The notes: a model not told the origin generated them from the sequence alone. 64,000 nucleotides of DNA from Pseudomonas sp. QS1027 (GCF_002814235.1 NZ_PHSU01000032.1:1-64000), one strand, 5' to 3'; positions 1 through 8,960 are shown, counted from the stretch's first letter. Numbers and translations: made by a program.

Positions 1-172
1 CAAGTTCATCGCCAACCGTCGCCTGTCGCAGATCGGCTTGAAGGAAGAGTACCCAGGCACTACCAACCCGTTCCCATGGATGAGCGAGATCATGGACTTG
101 AAGAAAGAGAAGAACTTCTTCGAGACGCGTGTGATCGAGTATCAGACTGGTGGGGCGTTGAGCTGGGATTGA
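1..172 (+). CDS. nrdB: Ribonucleoside-diphosphate reductase, class Ia, beta subunit (C-terminal fragment)
   Basis: Only the last 56 codons are in the window, reading from base 2 to the TGA at 170-172. They contain the run NRRLSQIGLKEEYPGT and the C-terminal tail ETRVIEYQTGGALSWD, typical of the small (radical-bearing) subunit of class Ia ribonucleotide reductase in Pseudomonas. The protein makes deoxyribonucleotides with NrdA; its C-terminal tail docks onto the large subunit. The diiron and tyrosyl-radical residues lie upstream of the window. A strong intrinsic terminator follows 38 bases after the stop, so this is the last gene of its transcript. Confidence 0.93.
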   Translation, partial: KFIANRRLSQIGLKEEYPGTTNPFPWMSEIMDLKKEKNFFETRVIEYQTGGALSWD

Positions 173-210
173 TGCCGCTGTTCACCTTGGGTGAATAGCT
201 GAAATACCGA

Positions 211-239
211 AAAGCCCTGAACCTGTTCAGGGCTTTTTT
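211..239 (+). terminator. Rho-independent terminator after nrdB
   Basis: An 11-bp perfect stem (AAAGCCCTGAA at 211-221 with TTCAGGGCTTT at 226-236) closes a tight loop and is followed by a T run. Its position just after the nrdB stop fits the end of that transcript. Confidence 0.9.
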
Positions 240-487
240 GTTTGTGTCTGGGCACTGCGTAAAGCCTTTGTTTCAGCAGGTTTCGATGTGTGGACGCCCT
301 CAAACTCCGAGTGCAATCTAAGCGCGCATCAACGCCTGGCTGGCATCCACGCTCGAACACAACTCATAGCAGAGACCGTATATCAATGAGATACACAACA
401 CTTACATCTGATACACAGGAATGCTACGATTGTGCCGCAGGTCTGCTCCACCTGCCGACGACAGAGAGCGCCCCCATAGAGGGTTTT
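240..487 (+). promoter_or_regulatory. Control region upstream of the toxin-antitoxin pair
   Basis: No gene is convincing here. The stretch is less GC-rich than its surroundings. The 8-mer GATACACA occurs twice in the same orientation, at 390-397 and 410-417, starts 20 bp apart, or about two helical turns, some 70-100 bp before the antitoxin start. Ribbon-helix-helix antitoxins usually repress their own promoter from repeated sites, so this pair is a plausible operator. That is inference only. Confidence 0.35.
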
Positions 488-787
488 ATGATGCTGAAGA
501 CCAGCCAGCCAGAACCGACGAAAGAAAAGCCCGTACCTATCAATATGCGGGCAGACATCAAGAAACGAAATCTGATTGATATCGCTGCTGCCTTGTCAGG
601 CCGTGACCGTACCAGCTTCATTCTGGAAGCCGCCTGCCAGAAAGCCGAAGAGGTCATCCTCGACAAGCGCTTGTTCGTACTCGATGAGGGCGCGTTTGAC
701 TCATTCGAGAAAGCTTTGGAAGACAACCCGGTGCGAGGGAACCAGTGCCTGCAAAAACTCCTGGCAAGGCCAAAACGCTGGAGCTGA
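488..787 (+). CDS. DUF1778 (TacA-like) antitoxin
   Basis: A 99-residue protein. After a short N-terminal tail it has the DUF1778 ribbon-helix-helix signature: INMRADIKKRNLIDIAAALS at about residues 18-37, followed by RTSFILEAACQKAEEVILD. The C-terminal LLARPKRWS resembles the toxin-binding tail of TacA antitoxins. Such proteins neutralise a GNAT toxin and autorepress the operon. The start at 488 has a GAGGG a few bases upstream; the ATG at 491 is an equally possible start with better spacing. The gene overlaps the next one by 43 bases, so the two are probably translationally coupled. The frame is open further upstream, but that extension has no family resemblance. Confidence 0.88.
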   Translation: MMLKTSQPEPTKEKPVPINMRADIKKRNLIDIAAALSGRDRTSFILEAACQKAEEVILDKRLFVLDEGAFDSFEKALEDNPVRGNQCLQKLLARPKRWS

Positions 788-1266
788 GCGCTCCCGTAAG
801 GCTAAGCGAACAACACGATCTGAACGATTTCGATTGTGGTGAAAGCTCGGTCAATGAATACCTCATCAAGAAAGCACATAAGGCCCAGGCCGCCAAAAAC
901 GCGGTGGTCTATGTGATTTGTCTCAAAGGTACCCAGAAGGTCATCGGCTACTACACCCTATCCAACGGATCAGTCATGCGCGCGTCCGTAGTACCGAAGA
1001 GTCGGCAACGTAATTCGCCGGGACAGCATCCCGTTACCATCATCGGCCGGATGGGCATCAGTCTCGTCGCTCAGGGCAACGGTTATGCTATCGACCTGCT
1101 GCAGGATGCAATCGAACGCTGTATCAACGCCTCCGAAACAGTGGGCTCAACAGCCGTTCTGGTCCATCCCCTGAATGACCGGCTCGCAGATTTTTATGCC
1201 CGACACGCCGGCTTCATCCCCTGCCCCGGCGTCTCCCCCATAACAATGATGCTACCGCTGCAATAG
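745..1266 (+). CDS. GNAT-family toxin (TacT-like acetyltransferase)
   Basis: A 173-residue protein with a GTG start inside the antitoxin gene. It has the GNAT fold of TacT/AtaT-type toxins: the core strand VVYVICL, IGYYTLSNGSV at about residues 73-83, the acetyl-CoA loop AQGNGYAIDLLQDAIER near 112-128, and FYARHAGFIPCPG near the C-terminus, with the Tyr that usually acts as general acid. Relatives acetylate the amino group of charged tRNA and stop translation. The pyrophosphate-binding loop matches the usual Q-G-x-G-x-G/A pattern, so the enzyme looks intact. Directly downstream of its antitoxin, it completes a type II module. Confidence 0.87.
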   Translation: MPAKTPGKAKTLELSAPVRLSEQHDLNDFDCGESSVNEYLIKKAHKAQAAKNAVVYVICLKGTQKVIGYYTLSNGSVMRASVVPKSRQRNSPGQHPVTIIGRMGISLVAQGNGYAIDLLQDAIERCINASETVGSTAVLVHPLNDRLADFYARHAGFIPCPGVSPITMMLPLQ

Positions 1267-1272
1267 ATACCG

Positions 1273-1300
1273 AAAGGCCCTGCCCTCGCCCAGGGCTTTT
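1273..1300 (+). terminator. Rho-independent terminator after the TA module
   Basis: Stem GCCCTG (1277-1282) and CAGGGC (1291-1296), flanked by AAA on the left and TTTT on the right, begins a few bases after the toxin stop. Confidence 0.75.
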
Positions 1301-1435
1301 CCGTTTGTGTCGACCTGAGAGCAGAGGTCTGACGGCCGCCCACATCTTGCGGATGAACACCAATTATTCGATTTTATCGTTGCCGAGGATGTACTGCCCA
1401 AGGTGATGACAGGTTATGGCCCCCTGCCGGCAGTC

Positions 1436-2320
1436 TCAGATGCGCAAATGCGCACTCATATAGTCAATGAAAACCCGCAGCTTGGGCGAAGCATAGCGGC
1501 TGGCTGGCCACAGCATCCAGAAGACCACCTCGCGGTCCAGGTAGTCGTCCAGCACGGTTACCAGTTGGCCACTTTCCAGCGCTTCGCGCACCAGGAAAAC
1601 AGGCAGAAAGGCAATGCCTCTGCCCTGGATGGCGGCATAGGCAAGGGGCTCGATGGTGTTCGACGTCATCGTGGCGGGCAGCATCAATTCGGCCTCGGAT
1701 GCTTCAAGCCGCAGCGGCCAACGTTCCAGCTTTCCTGTTGAGGGAAACTTGTGTTGCAGGCAGAAATGGCGTTCCAGTTCACGCGGATAGGTAGGTACGC
1801 CCTGCCGCTCAAGATAGGTGGGCGACGCCACCAGCACATGCGCGCAGGAACCCAAGCGACGCGCGACCAAACGAGAATCGTTTTGCTCGCCGGTCCGAAT
1901 CACCGCATCGAACCCCTCTTCGATCACATCGACCATTCGATCGCAAAAATCGATATCCAGCTCGACTTCCGGATACCGCTCCATGAACCCATCAAAGGCC
2001 GGCATCATCAGGTCGCTCAGTAGAGGAGTACCCACGCGAAGCCGTCCACGCGGGCTACCGGCCAGACCTGACAGCTCGGACTCGGCAGCGGAAACCTCAT
2101 TGAGGATGCGACGGCATCGCTCAAGGAACAGAGTCCCCTCGGCAGTCAGCGTGATACTGCGTGTGCTGCGGTGAAACAGACGTACACGCAAGCGCTCTTC
2201 CATCCGGGCGATGGTTTTGCCCACGGTCGAGGACGACACCCCCAACTGCCGGCCAGCCTCGGTAAAGCTGCGCGTTTCGGCAACTTGCACGAACATCGAA
2301 ATACCGCTCAGACTTTCCAT
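1436..2320 (-). CDS. LysR-family transcriptional regulator
   Basis: A 294-residue protein with an N-terminal winged helix-turn-helix (about residues 18-37, RSFTEAGRQLGVSSSTVGKT) and a C-terminal effector domain with the typical GRLRVGTPLLSDLMMPAF opening. The start at 2320 is preceded by AGGAAAGG at good spacing. It is divergent from the Old Yellow Enzyme at 2471 with 150 bases between them, so regulation of that gene is likely. The effector is unknown. Confidence 0.9.
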   Translation of the reverse strand: MESLSGISMFVQVAETRSFTEAGRQLGVSSSTVGKTIARMEERLRVRLFHRSTRSITLTAEGTLFLERCRRILNEVSAAESELSGLAGSPRGRLRVGTPLLSDLMMPAFDGFMERYPEVELDIDFCDRMVDVIEEGFDAVIRTGEQNDSRLVARRLGSCAHVLVASPTYLERQGVPTYPRELERHFCLQHKFPSTGKLERWPLRLEASEAELMLPATMTSNTIEPLAYAAIQGRGIAFLPVFLVREALESGQLVTVLDDYLDREVVFWMLWPASRYASPKLRVFIDYMSAHLRI

Positions 2321-2470
2321 CACCTTTCCTGATTGCCCCGGTAGTACCCCACCCACAAGGCGGGATTACGGAAGAACCGTCCGAAATGTTCGGCCCCGCG
2401 AGCCATTTTTCTTCAACACTCGCATCCCTATATTGCTCGCATCGGCCCCACTACTGACAGGAATCGATTC

Positions 2471-3571
2471 ATGTCCAAACTGCATACGAGCATCAATGTA
2501 GGCCCTTATCAAATTGCCCACCGCGTCGTCCTGGCGCCGCTTACCCGCATGCGCGCCGAACCCGGAGCCATTCCCGGCCAACTGATGGCCGAGTACTACG
2601 CCCAGCGTACCACCGCCGGCGGGCTGCTGATCGGCGAAGCGACTATCGCCGCACCCAACGGTAACGGTTACCTCGGTGCCCCCGGCCTGTATGACGACAG
2701 CCAGATCGCCGGCTGGAAGCTTGTAACAGACGCCGTCCATGCCAAGGGCGGCAAAATCTTCCTGCAGCTCTACCATGCGGGGCGTCAGTCCAATAGCCTG
2801 CTGCAGCCGAACGGCGACCAGCCGGTGGCCCCTTCCGTCGTGGACCACGGCGGCCTGGCCTTCACCGAAACCGGCTGGACTCCCGGCAGCCCGGCGCGCG
2901 AATTGACCATCGCTGAAATCCACGGTCTGGTGGAAAGCTTCCGCGACGCGGCCGTACGCGGTATCGCAGCCGGTTTCGACGGCGTGGAGTTGCACTCGGC
3001 CAACGGTTACCTGTTCGATCAATTCCTGCAGGATGGCAGCAACAAACGTACGGATAGCTACGGTGGCTCGTTCGAGAACCGCAGCCGGTTCCTGCTGGAA
3101 ACGGCAGAGGCGGTGATCTCCGTCTGGGGCAGCAATCGAGTGGCGGTGCGCCTGGGGCCAAGTGGCAATTTCGGCGATATGTCCGACAGCGACCCCGTTG
3201 GCCTGTTCACCTATGTCGCACGCGAACTGAACAAACTGGACCTCGCCTATCTGCATCTGATCGAGCCACGCATCCTGGGTGTCATCGAGGACGAGCGCCG
3301 GGACCAGAATCCGTTGGCGTCCCAACTTATCCGCCAGCACTACAAGGGCACCCTTATCGCTGCGGGCGGCTTCTCCGGTGATTCGGCCAAAGCGATCCTT
3401 GAGGCTGGCGATGCCGACCTGGTCGCTTTTGGGCGCCACTTCATCGCCAACCCTGACTTGCCAGAGCGCTTGCGCAACGGCTGGCCGCTGAACCCGTACG
3501 ACCGCGAGTCGTTCTTCGGCGGCACAGAGGTGGGTTACACGGACTATCCTTTCCATACCGAAGCGGCATAA
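2471..3571 (+). CDS. Old Yellow Enzyme family alkene reductase (NemA-like)
   Basis: A 366-residue FMN-dependent oxidoreductase of normal family length. Visible motifs are APLTRMR (22-28), LQLYHAGRQS (98-107), and HSANGYLFDQFLQ starting at His175, with His175 and Asn178 as the usual substrate-binding pair, then RTDSYGGSFENR. AAGGFS and VAFGRHFIANPDLPERL near the end bind the FMN phosphate. Relatives reduce activated C=C bonds and nitro compounds using NADPH; the physiological substrate cannot be read from sequence. The divergent LysR and the LysR at 3699 are both candidate regulators. Confidence 0.9.
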   Translation: MSKLHTSINVGPYQIAHRVVLAPLTRMRAEPGAIPGQLMAEYYAQRTTAGGLLIGEATIAAPNGNGYLGAPGLYDDSQIAGWKLVTDAVHAKGGKIFLQLYHAGRQSNSLLQPNGDQPVAPSVVDHGGLAFTETGWTPGSPARELTIAEIHGLVESFRDAAVRGIAAGFDGVELHSANGYLFDQFLQDGSNKRTDSYGGSFENRSRFLLETAEAVISVWGSNRVAVRLGPSGNFGDMSDSDPVGLFTYVARELNKLDLAYLHLIEPRILGVIEDERRDQNPLASQLIRQHYKGTLIAAGGFSGDSAKAILEAGDADLVAFGRHFIANPDLPERLRNGWPLNPYDRESFFGGTEVGYTDYPFHTEAA

Positions 3572-3698
3572 TAATCCGCACCACTAGTCACTGGGGTCAT
3601 AGTGCCCCAGCTGTCCATAACCTCAGCAATGGGGTTGTACGCCTATCACGCAAACGTCTGTCAGCGTGCATTCTGGCCGATGGGAGGAGCCAAGCCTT

Positions 3699-4604
3699 AT
3701 GAAGGACCTATTCACCTACAGGCTCTTCACAAGGGTGGCACGACTGGGCAGCTTTTCGGCCGCGGCACGCGAAGTGGGTCTTTCTCAATCCCAGGTCTCC
3801 AGGAGTATTGCCGAACTCGAAGCCGATCTCGGCACCCTGCTATTGGCCAGATCGACACGCGCAGTCGTGCCCACTGAAGCGGGCGCGGATTTTCTGTCGC
3901 GCATAGAGCCCATCCTTGCCGCGGTGGAAGAAGCTGAACAGAGCGTCCGCGGCGGTGGAGAACTGCGAGGCGTCGTCCGGATCAGCATGCCAACAAGCAT
4001 CGGCGTGAGGGAAATCATTCCGCGTATGGCCTCGTTCGCGTCGATACACCCCAACCTGCATATCCAGGTCATGCTCGCCGATCACTGGCAGGATCTGGTC
4101 CGCGAAAATATCGATGTGGCGATCAGGCTCGGGCACCTGTTGGATTCCAGTGCAACGAGCCGTCAGATCATGACGATTCCCCGATTCATTCTCGCCTCCC
4201 CCGCCTACTTGCGCGCCGCTGGGGAGCCGACGACACCGGAAGACCTGCAATCCCATCGAATCATCGCGGGGCCTGCCTCGACTGTCCCGAGCGGCTGGAT
4301 GTTCACCCGCAACGGAGAGACTCGGACCATTCAGCTCGCGGCTCACTTCTCAACCGACGAAAATGAGGGGGCTGTCGCGGCCGCGGCCGCTGGATTGGGG
4401 ATCACGTCGACAACGGCCTGGGCTTGCCGACGCGAGCTAGAAAGGGGTGAGCTCGTCCCACTGCTCACCGATTGGGAGACCGAGTCCGTCCCTGTCCACG
4501 CCTACTTCCCCCATGGTTCGCGCACCCGGAGTGCCGGCCGGGCCTTGATCGAGCACCTTGTAGCCAACCTTCTTGGTGAGGGCCGTGACACTTCGAGCGT
4601 GTAG
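3699..4604 (+). CDS. LysR-family transcriptional regulator
   Basis: A 301-residue regulator. The start is fixed by GGGAGGAG at 3682-3689, nine bases before ATG. The helix-turn-helix covers roughly residues 17-37 (GSFSAAAREVGLSQSQVSRS), followed by the linker and effector domain. It is co-directional with the Old Yellow Enzyme upstream (127-base gap) and the SDR downstream (183-base gap), so its target is ambiguous. Confidence 0.88.
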   Translation: MKDLFTYRLFTRVARLGSFSAAAREVGLSQSQVSRSIAELEADLGTLLLARSTRAVVPTEAGADFLSRIEPILAAVEEAEQSVRGGGELRGVVRISMPTSIGVREIIPRMASFASIHPNLHIQVMLADHWQDLVRENIDVAIRLGHLLDSSATSRQIMTIPRFILASPAYLRAAGEPTTPEDLQSHRIIAGPASTVPSGWMFTRNGETRTIQLAAHFSTDENEGAVAAAAAGLGITSTTAWACRRELERGELVPLLTDWETESVPVHAYFPHGSRTRSAGRALIEHLVANLLGEGRDTSSV

Positions 4605-4787
4605 CTTGATGGCGATCGCAGCCTTGCCTATGCATCCCGCGCATAGAAGATAGCGAAAAAGAGTGGCTACTCAGCCCTCGCTGAAGTTGTCAATTTAGTG
4701 CCACCAGCCTGCACGACGCATCGGTCGACCTGTTCACCCGGGCGTCGCGCTGAACGGCCTTTATTTTCCCTCTTCAGGAGAAGTGTC

Positions 4788-5546
4788 ATGCGTATGACCG
4801 GCAATACTATCTTCATCACCGGCGGCGGCTCCGGCATTGGCCGAGGCCTGGCCGAAGCCTTCCACACACTCGGCAACCAGGTGATCATCTCCGGCCGGCG
4901 CAAAGAGCGGCTACAGGAGACTCTCGACGCCAACCCCGGCATGGGCGCCATTGAGCTCGACATCACCGATCCGGGCAGCATCCAGGCGGCAGCGCAAACG
5001 CTCATTTCCAGTTACCCGGACGTGAATGTGCTGATCAACAATGCCGGCATCATGCTGCTGGATCACGCCGACAAACCCGTGGACGATGCACTCGCATTGT
5101 CGACCGTCACCACCAACCTGCTCGGCCCGATCCGCATGACCTCGGCACTGATCGAGCATCTGAAAGCACGGCCTGATGCGGTGATCGTCAACGTCTCTTC
5201 GGTTCTCGGCTTCGTGCCAATGGCCGTGACGGCGGTCTATTCGGCGACCAAGGCCGCACTCCATTCCTACACGCTGTCACAGCGTTATCTGCTGCGGGAA
5301 CAGGGCATCCAACTGGTCGAAATCGCGCCACCTTGGGTACGCACCGAGCTGCTCGATAGCAGCGAGGAAGAGCGTGCCATTCCTCTCGATCAATTCATTA
5401 CAGAAGCGATGAAACAGTTCGAAAGCGGCGTGGATGAAATCCTTGTCGCCCCGGCCGAGGCCATGCGTGCCAACCCTGGTCCGAACGAGCATGCGTGGGT
5501 CAACCAGTTCAACGACATGATCGCAAACGGTCCGGCTTTCGGCTGA
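4788..5546 (+). CDS. Short-chain dehydrogenase/reductase, DltE-like
   Basis: A 252-residue classical SDR: nucleotide-binding TGGGSGIG at 11-18, NNAG at 84-87, and the catalytic triad Ser138, Tyr151 and Lys155 in the YSATK motif. The start at 4788 has CAGGAG seven bases upstream. The sequence resembles the SDR subgroup annotated DltE-like oxidoreductases. The NTF2-like gene follows 58 bases downstream and may be co-transcribed. The substrate is unknown. Confidence 0.87.
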   Translation: MRMTGNTIFITGGGSGIGRGLAEAFHTLGNQVIISGRRKERLQETLDANPGMGAIELDITDPGSIQAAAQTLISSYPDVNVLINNAGIMLLDHADKPVDDALALSTVTTNLLGPIRMTSALIEHLKARPDAVIVNVSSVLGFVPMAVTAVYSATKAALHSYTLSQRYLLREQGIQLVEIAPPWVRTELLDSSEEERAIPLDQFITEAMKQFESGVDEILVAPAEAMRANPGPNEHAWVNQFNDMIANGPAFG

Positions 5547-5604
5547 CCGCGCCGGGCGACCCCAGCGGTCGTCCGCCCCTCACATCACCAACAGGATCAA
5601 GACC

Positions 5605-6006
5605 ATGAGCACACGCACAGCAACCGAGAACAAGGCCATCGTTCTCGAAGGTTTCGAAACCCTATTCAATCGCAAGGATCTGGTTGCGGCCGAACACTTC
5701 TGGTCGCCCTCTTATACCCAACACAGTGCTCATGTGCCCGCAGGTCGCGAGGGATTGTTTGGACTGGTCGCTGCGGGACCGCCCGACCTGCGTTACGAAT
5801 GCCAGCTTGCGGTAGCGGAAGGCGATTTTGTCATGCTGCATGGCCGGTTCTCTGGCCTCGGACAGCCGACCAACTGGATCGTGGTCGATATCCTGCGCCT
5901 TGAGGACGGCGTGATGGTCGAACATTGGGATGTCATCCAGGACGAGGCGACGCGCGAAAGCTCCGTCGGTGGTCATCCCATGTTCGGCGATCAGTTTCCA
6001 GGCTGA
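5605..6006 (+). CDS. NTF2-like / SnoaL-like protein
   Basis: A 133-residue cone-shaped NTF2-fold protein of the SnoaL-like type. It opens with an Asn-rich helix (NKAIVLEGFETLFNRKDL), then FWSPSYTQHSAHVPAGREGL, a central GDFVMLHGRFSG strand, and a C-terminal DILRLEDGVMVEHWDVIQ, the family hallmark. Members are small cyclases, isomerases or binding proteins. It probably works with the SDR upstream. No specific reaction can be assigned. Confidence 0.82.
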   Translation: MSTRTATENKAIVLEGFETLFNRKDLVAAEHFWSPSYTQHSAHVPAGREGLFGLVAAGPPDLRYECQLAVAEGDFVMLHGRFSGLGQPTNWIVVDILRLEDGVMVEHWDVIQDEATRESSVGGHPMFGDQFPG

Positions 6007-6048
6007 TATCCCTGACAATCACTCAGTCATCAGCACTGATGGCTTAAT

Positions 6049-6675
6049 CTATCGGTGCTGAAAAGCCACCTTCAGTCCCAACGACATAAACAGCGTGCCG
6101 ACTATTTTCCCTTCCCATTGGCGTAGCTTGGAAAGGCCTTTGAGCCGTTGGCTCAGAGGGCGAATAGAAATGACCATGAGGCTGGTATACGCCACGCTAA
6201 GCGCCGAAAAAATCAAACCCAGCGCGGCAAATTGGACCAGAGGGGAGCCCGATTCCGGATGAACGAATTGCGGAAGAAACGCCAGGAAAAAAATGGCCGT
6301 CTTGGGATTCAGTACTTCCGCAGCCACGGCCTGAACAAACGCCTTGGCCGGTGTCACCTGGGTTAATACAGGCTTCTCAGCAGTACTGGGCTTTGCGAGA
6401 AATGCGCGCACGCCAAGATAAATCAGGTAGCAAGCCCCCACTACCTTGACGACGTTAAAGGCCAGCGCAGAAGTCATCAACAGCGCCGACAACCCCAGTG
6501 CCGCACATAGCGTGTGGATGAGATCGCCAGAAGCAATACCAAGCCCCGACAAGATGCCTGCTTTACGGCCACCTTGAAGGGTACGCGTGACCACCAGCAG
6601 CACCGCTGGACCTGGGATCAAAAAAAGGCCAATGACTACAGCGATGTAGGTCGCAACAGATTCCAGACCGAACAT
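6049..6675 (-). CDS. LysE/RhtB family amino-acid exporter
   Basis: A 208-residue inner-membrane protein of normal family length with about six hydrophobic segments. The N-terminus has the family motif PGPAVLLVV near residue 22, followed by AGILSGLGIASGD and a C-terminal GTLFMSLGLKVAF. Members export amino acids or related small molecules by proton exchange. The start is preceded by GAGGTG. It stands alone. Confidence 0.88.
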   Translation of the reverse strand: MFGLESVATYIAVVIGLFLIPGPAVLLVVTRTLQGGRKAGILSGLGIASGDLIHTLCAALGLSALLMTSALAFNVVKVVGACYLIYLGVRAFLAKPSTAEKPVLTQVTPAKAFVQAVAAEVLNPKTAIFFLAFLPQFVHPESGSPLVQFAALGLIFSALSVAYTSLMVISIRPLSQRLKGLSKLRQWEGKIVGTLFMSLGLKVAFQHR

Positions 6676-6818
6676 CGTGTTTCACCTCAAGATACGGAGG
6701 GTTCCAGTTATCCTGAATCGATCCTGAAAAGCAATCTGCGATGAAGTAGCAACGTACTGGGGAAAGTCGAGGACTCTTGTCGGTGCTCTCACCCTTGCAC
6801 AAAGCGACTTCTCGAGAC

Positions 6819-7097
6819 TCAGGCAGCGACCAGACGATCTACAGGTTGCTCACGGTGCTCGGCTTGCCATAAGTCATAGTTCATCTGCAGGCCCAGCCAG
6901 AAACGGGCGGTACTCAAACCGGAACGCTCCAGACGCACAGCCAGATCAGGACTGATGGGCGCGCGGCCATTGATCACCCGTGAAAGCATTTCACGCGAAA
7001 AATGCAGGCGCCGAGCCATCTCGGCAATCTTGATATTCAGCTCCGGCAACATCTCCTGAATCATGAAACCAGGATGTGGAGGATTGTGCATGGCCAT
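6819..7097 (-). CDS. HigA-family XRE addiction-module antidote (orphan)
   Basis: A 92-residue protein. It opens with the HigA/VapI signature HPGFMIQEMLPELNIKIAEM and has an XRE helix-turn-helix (about residues 22-48, MARRLHFSREMLSRVINGRA), then RLERSGLSTARFWLGLQMNYDLW. A perfect AGGAGG lies just upstream. In higBA loci the RelE-like toxin comes first. The 145 bases upstream are too short for a toxin and hold no recognisable remnant, so this antidote appears to be a solitary regulator. Confidence 0.85.
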   Translation of the reverse strand: MAMHNPPHPGFMIQEMLPELNIKIAEMARRLHFSREMLSRVINGRAPISPDLAVRLERSGLSTARFWLGLQMNYDLWQAEHREQPVDRLVAA

Positions 7098-7242
7098 CGA
7101 TGACCTCCTTTACAGTGAAAACCCAGGTAATCGGCCAATAGCGTGAACTATTGCTTCACGGAGCACAATATTTGCGCCAGCAGGAAAACTCATCAACAAC
7201 ACGACATATCAGGCGCAAATCACGAAGGAATATTGAACGCAC

Positions 7243-8130
7243 TTACGACTCTGACTGCGCCTCCCCAGCGCCCCCCATCCCCACCAACACCGCACTGTCA
7301 CTCCACAGTTTCTGCGCCACATCGTCACGACGAGCCAATTCGGACGGCTGCGGCCACGTCAGCTCCCCCCTCACCAGGGACGCATAAATCCGCCCTCTCG
7401 GCGGGACAATCCGCCCCAGCGCCAGATCGGCCAGGACCTCCCCGGCTTGTATACGCATGACATCGGCAAAGTAGGGACTCAATGCCATGGCCGGCGCCGG
7501 AAGCGCTCCGGCAGGCAAATTGCGTCCCAGCCCTGTGCCGGGGATATAACCCGGGTTGTAAGCCACAACCCGCAAACGCCGCGCCTTGACCTCGGATGAA
7601 GCCGCAAAGGCACGGGCCGTCAGCAGATTGCACAACTTCGAGGTGGCGTAGGCGCGAAACCCGGGCTCGAACGCCACGCTACCCTGCGCGCTTTTACCAA
7701 GATCCAGTTGCGCCAGCTGTTGCGCATCAACAACGGCAAACGGCGCAACCGGACTGAACTGCGGATCATGGGTGTTACTAGTGGTGATCACCACAATGGC
7801 ATCTCGCGCCAACGCCGGCGCCAGCAGACGCAACAGCAAGTAGTGGCCCAGGTGATTGACCGCAAAGGTGGTCTCGTAACCATCCAGCGTGCGCGCGGCC
7901 TTGGGAAAGCTGAGCCCGGCGTTGAGTACCAGGGCATCGATCTTCGTCTTGCCCAGCATGTCGAGCACCTGCCTGGCGAATTGCCGGACACTGTTCAGAC
8001 TCGCCAACTCCAGCGGCAAACGGGTTTCTCGCCCGCCGAGGATCAACTGGGTGTCGGGGGTGGCGCTCAATTGCCTGGCTGTCGCTTCCCCCAGACCGAA
8101 AGTCCCGCCGGTCATGATGATCGTCTTCAT
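7243..8130 (-). CDS. Short-chain dehydrogenase/reductase
   Basis: A 295-residue SDR of the longer protochlorophyllide-reductase/retinol-dehydrogenase-like type. It has TGGTFGLG at 7-14, LNAG in place of the usual NNAG, NHLGHYLLLRLL, and the YATSK active-site motif. The ATG at 8130 lies two bases after the pirin stop, so the two genes form a tightly coupled operon. An in-frame TTG six bases earlier is a less likely start. The substrate is unknown. Confidence 0.85.
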   Translation of the reverse strand: MKTIIMTGGTFGLGEATARQLSATPDTQLILGGRETRLPLELASLNSVRQFARQVLDMLGKTKIDALVLNAGLSFPKAARTLDGYETTFAVNHLGHYLLLRLLAPALARDAIVVITTSNTHDPQFSPVAPFAVVDAQQLAQLDLGKSAQGSVAFEPGFRAYATSKLCNLLTARAFAASSEVKARRLRVVAYNPGYIPGTGLGRNLPAGALPAPAMALSPYFADVMRIQAGEVLADLALGRIVPPRGRIYASLVRGELTWPQPSELARRDDVAQKLWSDSAVLVGMGGAGEAQSES

Positions 8131-8132
8131 GC

Positions 8133-8831
8133 TCAAAACACCTCGACCAGTACGACTTCGGTATCGTCGATCGCCTCGACAATCAGCATCGACTCCTCGG
8201 TGATGGCAATCCCGTCACCCGCCTCGACCCGCTCTCCGTTGACGCTCACCGCACCAAGCGTCGGCACCAGATAGGCATGGCGGGAAATCCACCAGGAATG
8301 GCTCAGGGACTGGCCGGCCTTGAGCGTCGCTCCGAGCACACGAGCGTCGGCGCGGATCGGCAAGGCGCCCTCATCGTCGGGCCTCCCGCTGGCCAGCACC
8401 GCCCATTGACCGGCCCGATCAGACTTAGGAAAAGGACGCGTGCCCCAGTTGGGCAGCCCACCGTTTTCCCGCGGCCGCAACCAGATCTGGAACAGCCTTA
8501 ACGGAACCTCTCCCTCGTTGCGCTCTTGATGTCGAATGCCGGTCCCGGCACTCATCGCCTGCACGTCACCGGCCTCGGTGCGGCCCTGCCCGTCCTGACT
8601 GTCGCGATGGCTCACCGCACCTTCCAGCACGTAGGAAACGATCTCCATGCTTTCATGACCATGCATCGGGAACCCGGTGCCCGGGGCAATCTCGTCGTCG
8701 TTCCAAACCACCAATGCCCCGAGCGGACGGTGTGTGGGATTGCCGTCGGCCGTCACCTTGAAATGATGGCGAGCCTTGAGCCAGCCATAGTCGCCACCGC
8801 CGAGGTCGGCCTTGAATCGATGCTCCAACAT
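8133..8831 (-). CDS. Pirin family protein
   Basis: A 232-residue bicupin. The N-terminal cupin carries metal-binding histidines in FPMHGHESMEIVSYVLEG and the later HRDS, followed by GTGIRHQERN; the C-terminal half is the usual degenerate cupin. Bacterial pirins have a mononuclear metal site and some act as quercetin dioxygenases or metabolic regulators. The upstream sequence has CAGGAGC before ATG. It heads an operon with the SDR and is divergent from the LysR at 8961, its likely regulator. Confidence 0.9.
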   Translation of the reverse strand: MLEHRFKADLGGGDYGWLKARHHFKVTADGNPTHRPLGALVVWNDDEIAPGTGFPMHGHESMEIVSYVLEGAVSHRDSQDGQGRTEAGDVQAMSAGTGIRHQERNEGEVPLRLFQIWLRPRENGGLPNWGTRPFPKSDRAGQWAVLASGRPDDEGALPIRADARVLGATLKAGQSLSHSWWISRHAYLVPTLGAVSVNGERVEAGDGIAITEESMLIVEAIDDTEVVLVEVF

Positions 8832-8960
8832 TTCAGCTCCTGAAAAAGCGGCTGATTGCCGCGTTAAAGAGCATAAAATTGAAACGAACAAAGAAGAACC
8901 GCTGTAAAAGCAACGATACCTTGTAGAAAATAGAACGATCAGACCAGCACGAGACAGGCA

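Noticed and set aside
2366..3556. A 396-codon frame antisense to the Old Yellow Enzyme
   Set aside because: Composition of a shadow frame; the sense protein has FMN and active-site motifs.
7098..7242. A possible higB toxin or its remnant upstream of the HigA-like gene
   Set aside because: The gap is too short for a toxin gene, and none of the minus-strand frames gave a RelE/HigB-like stretch.
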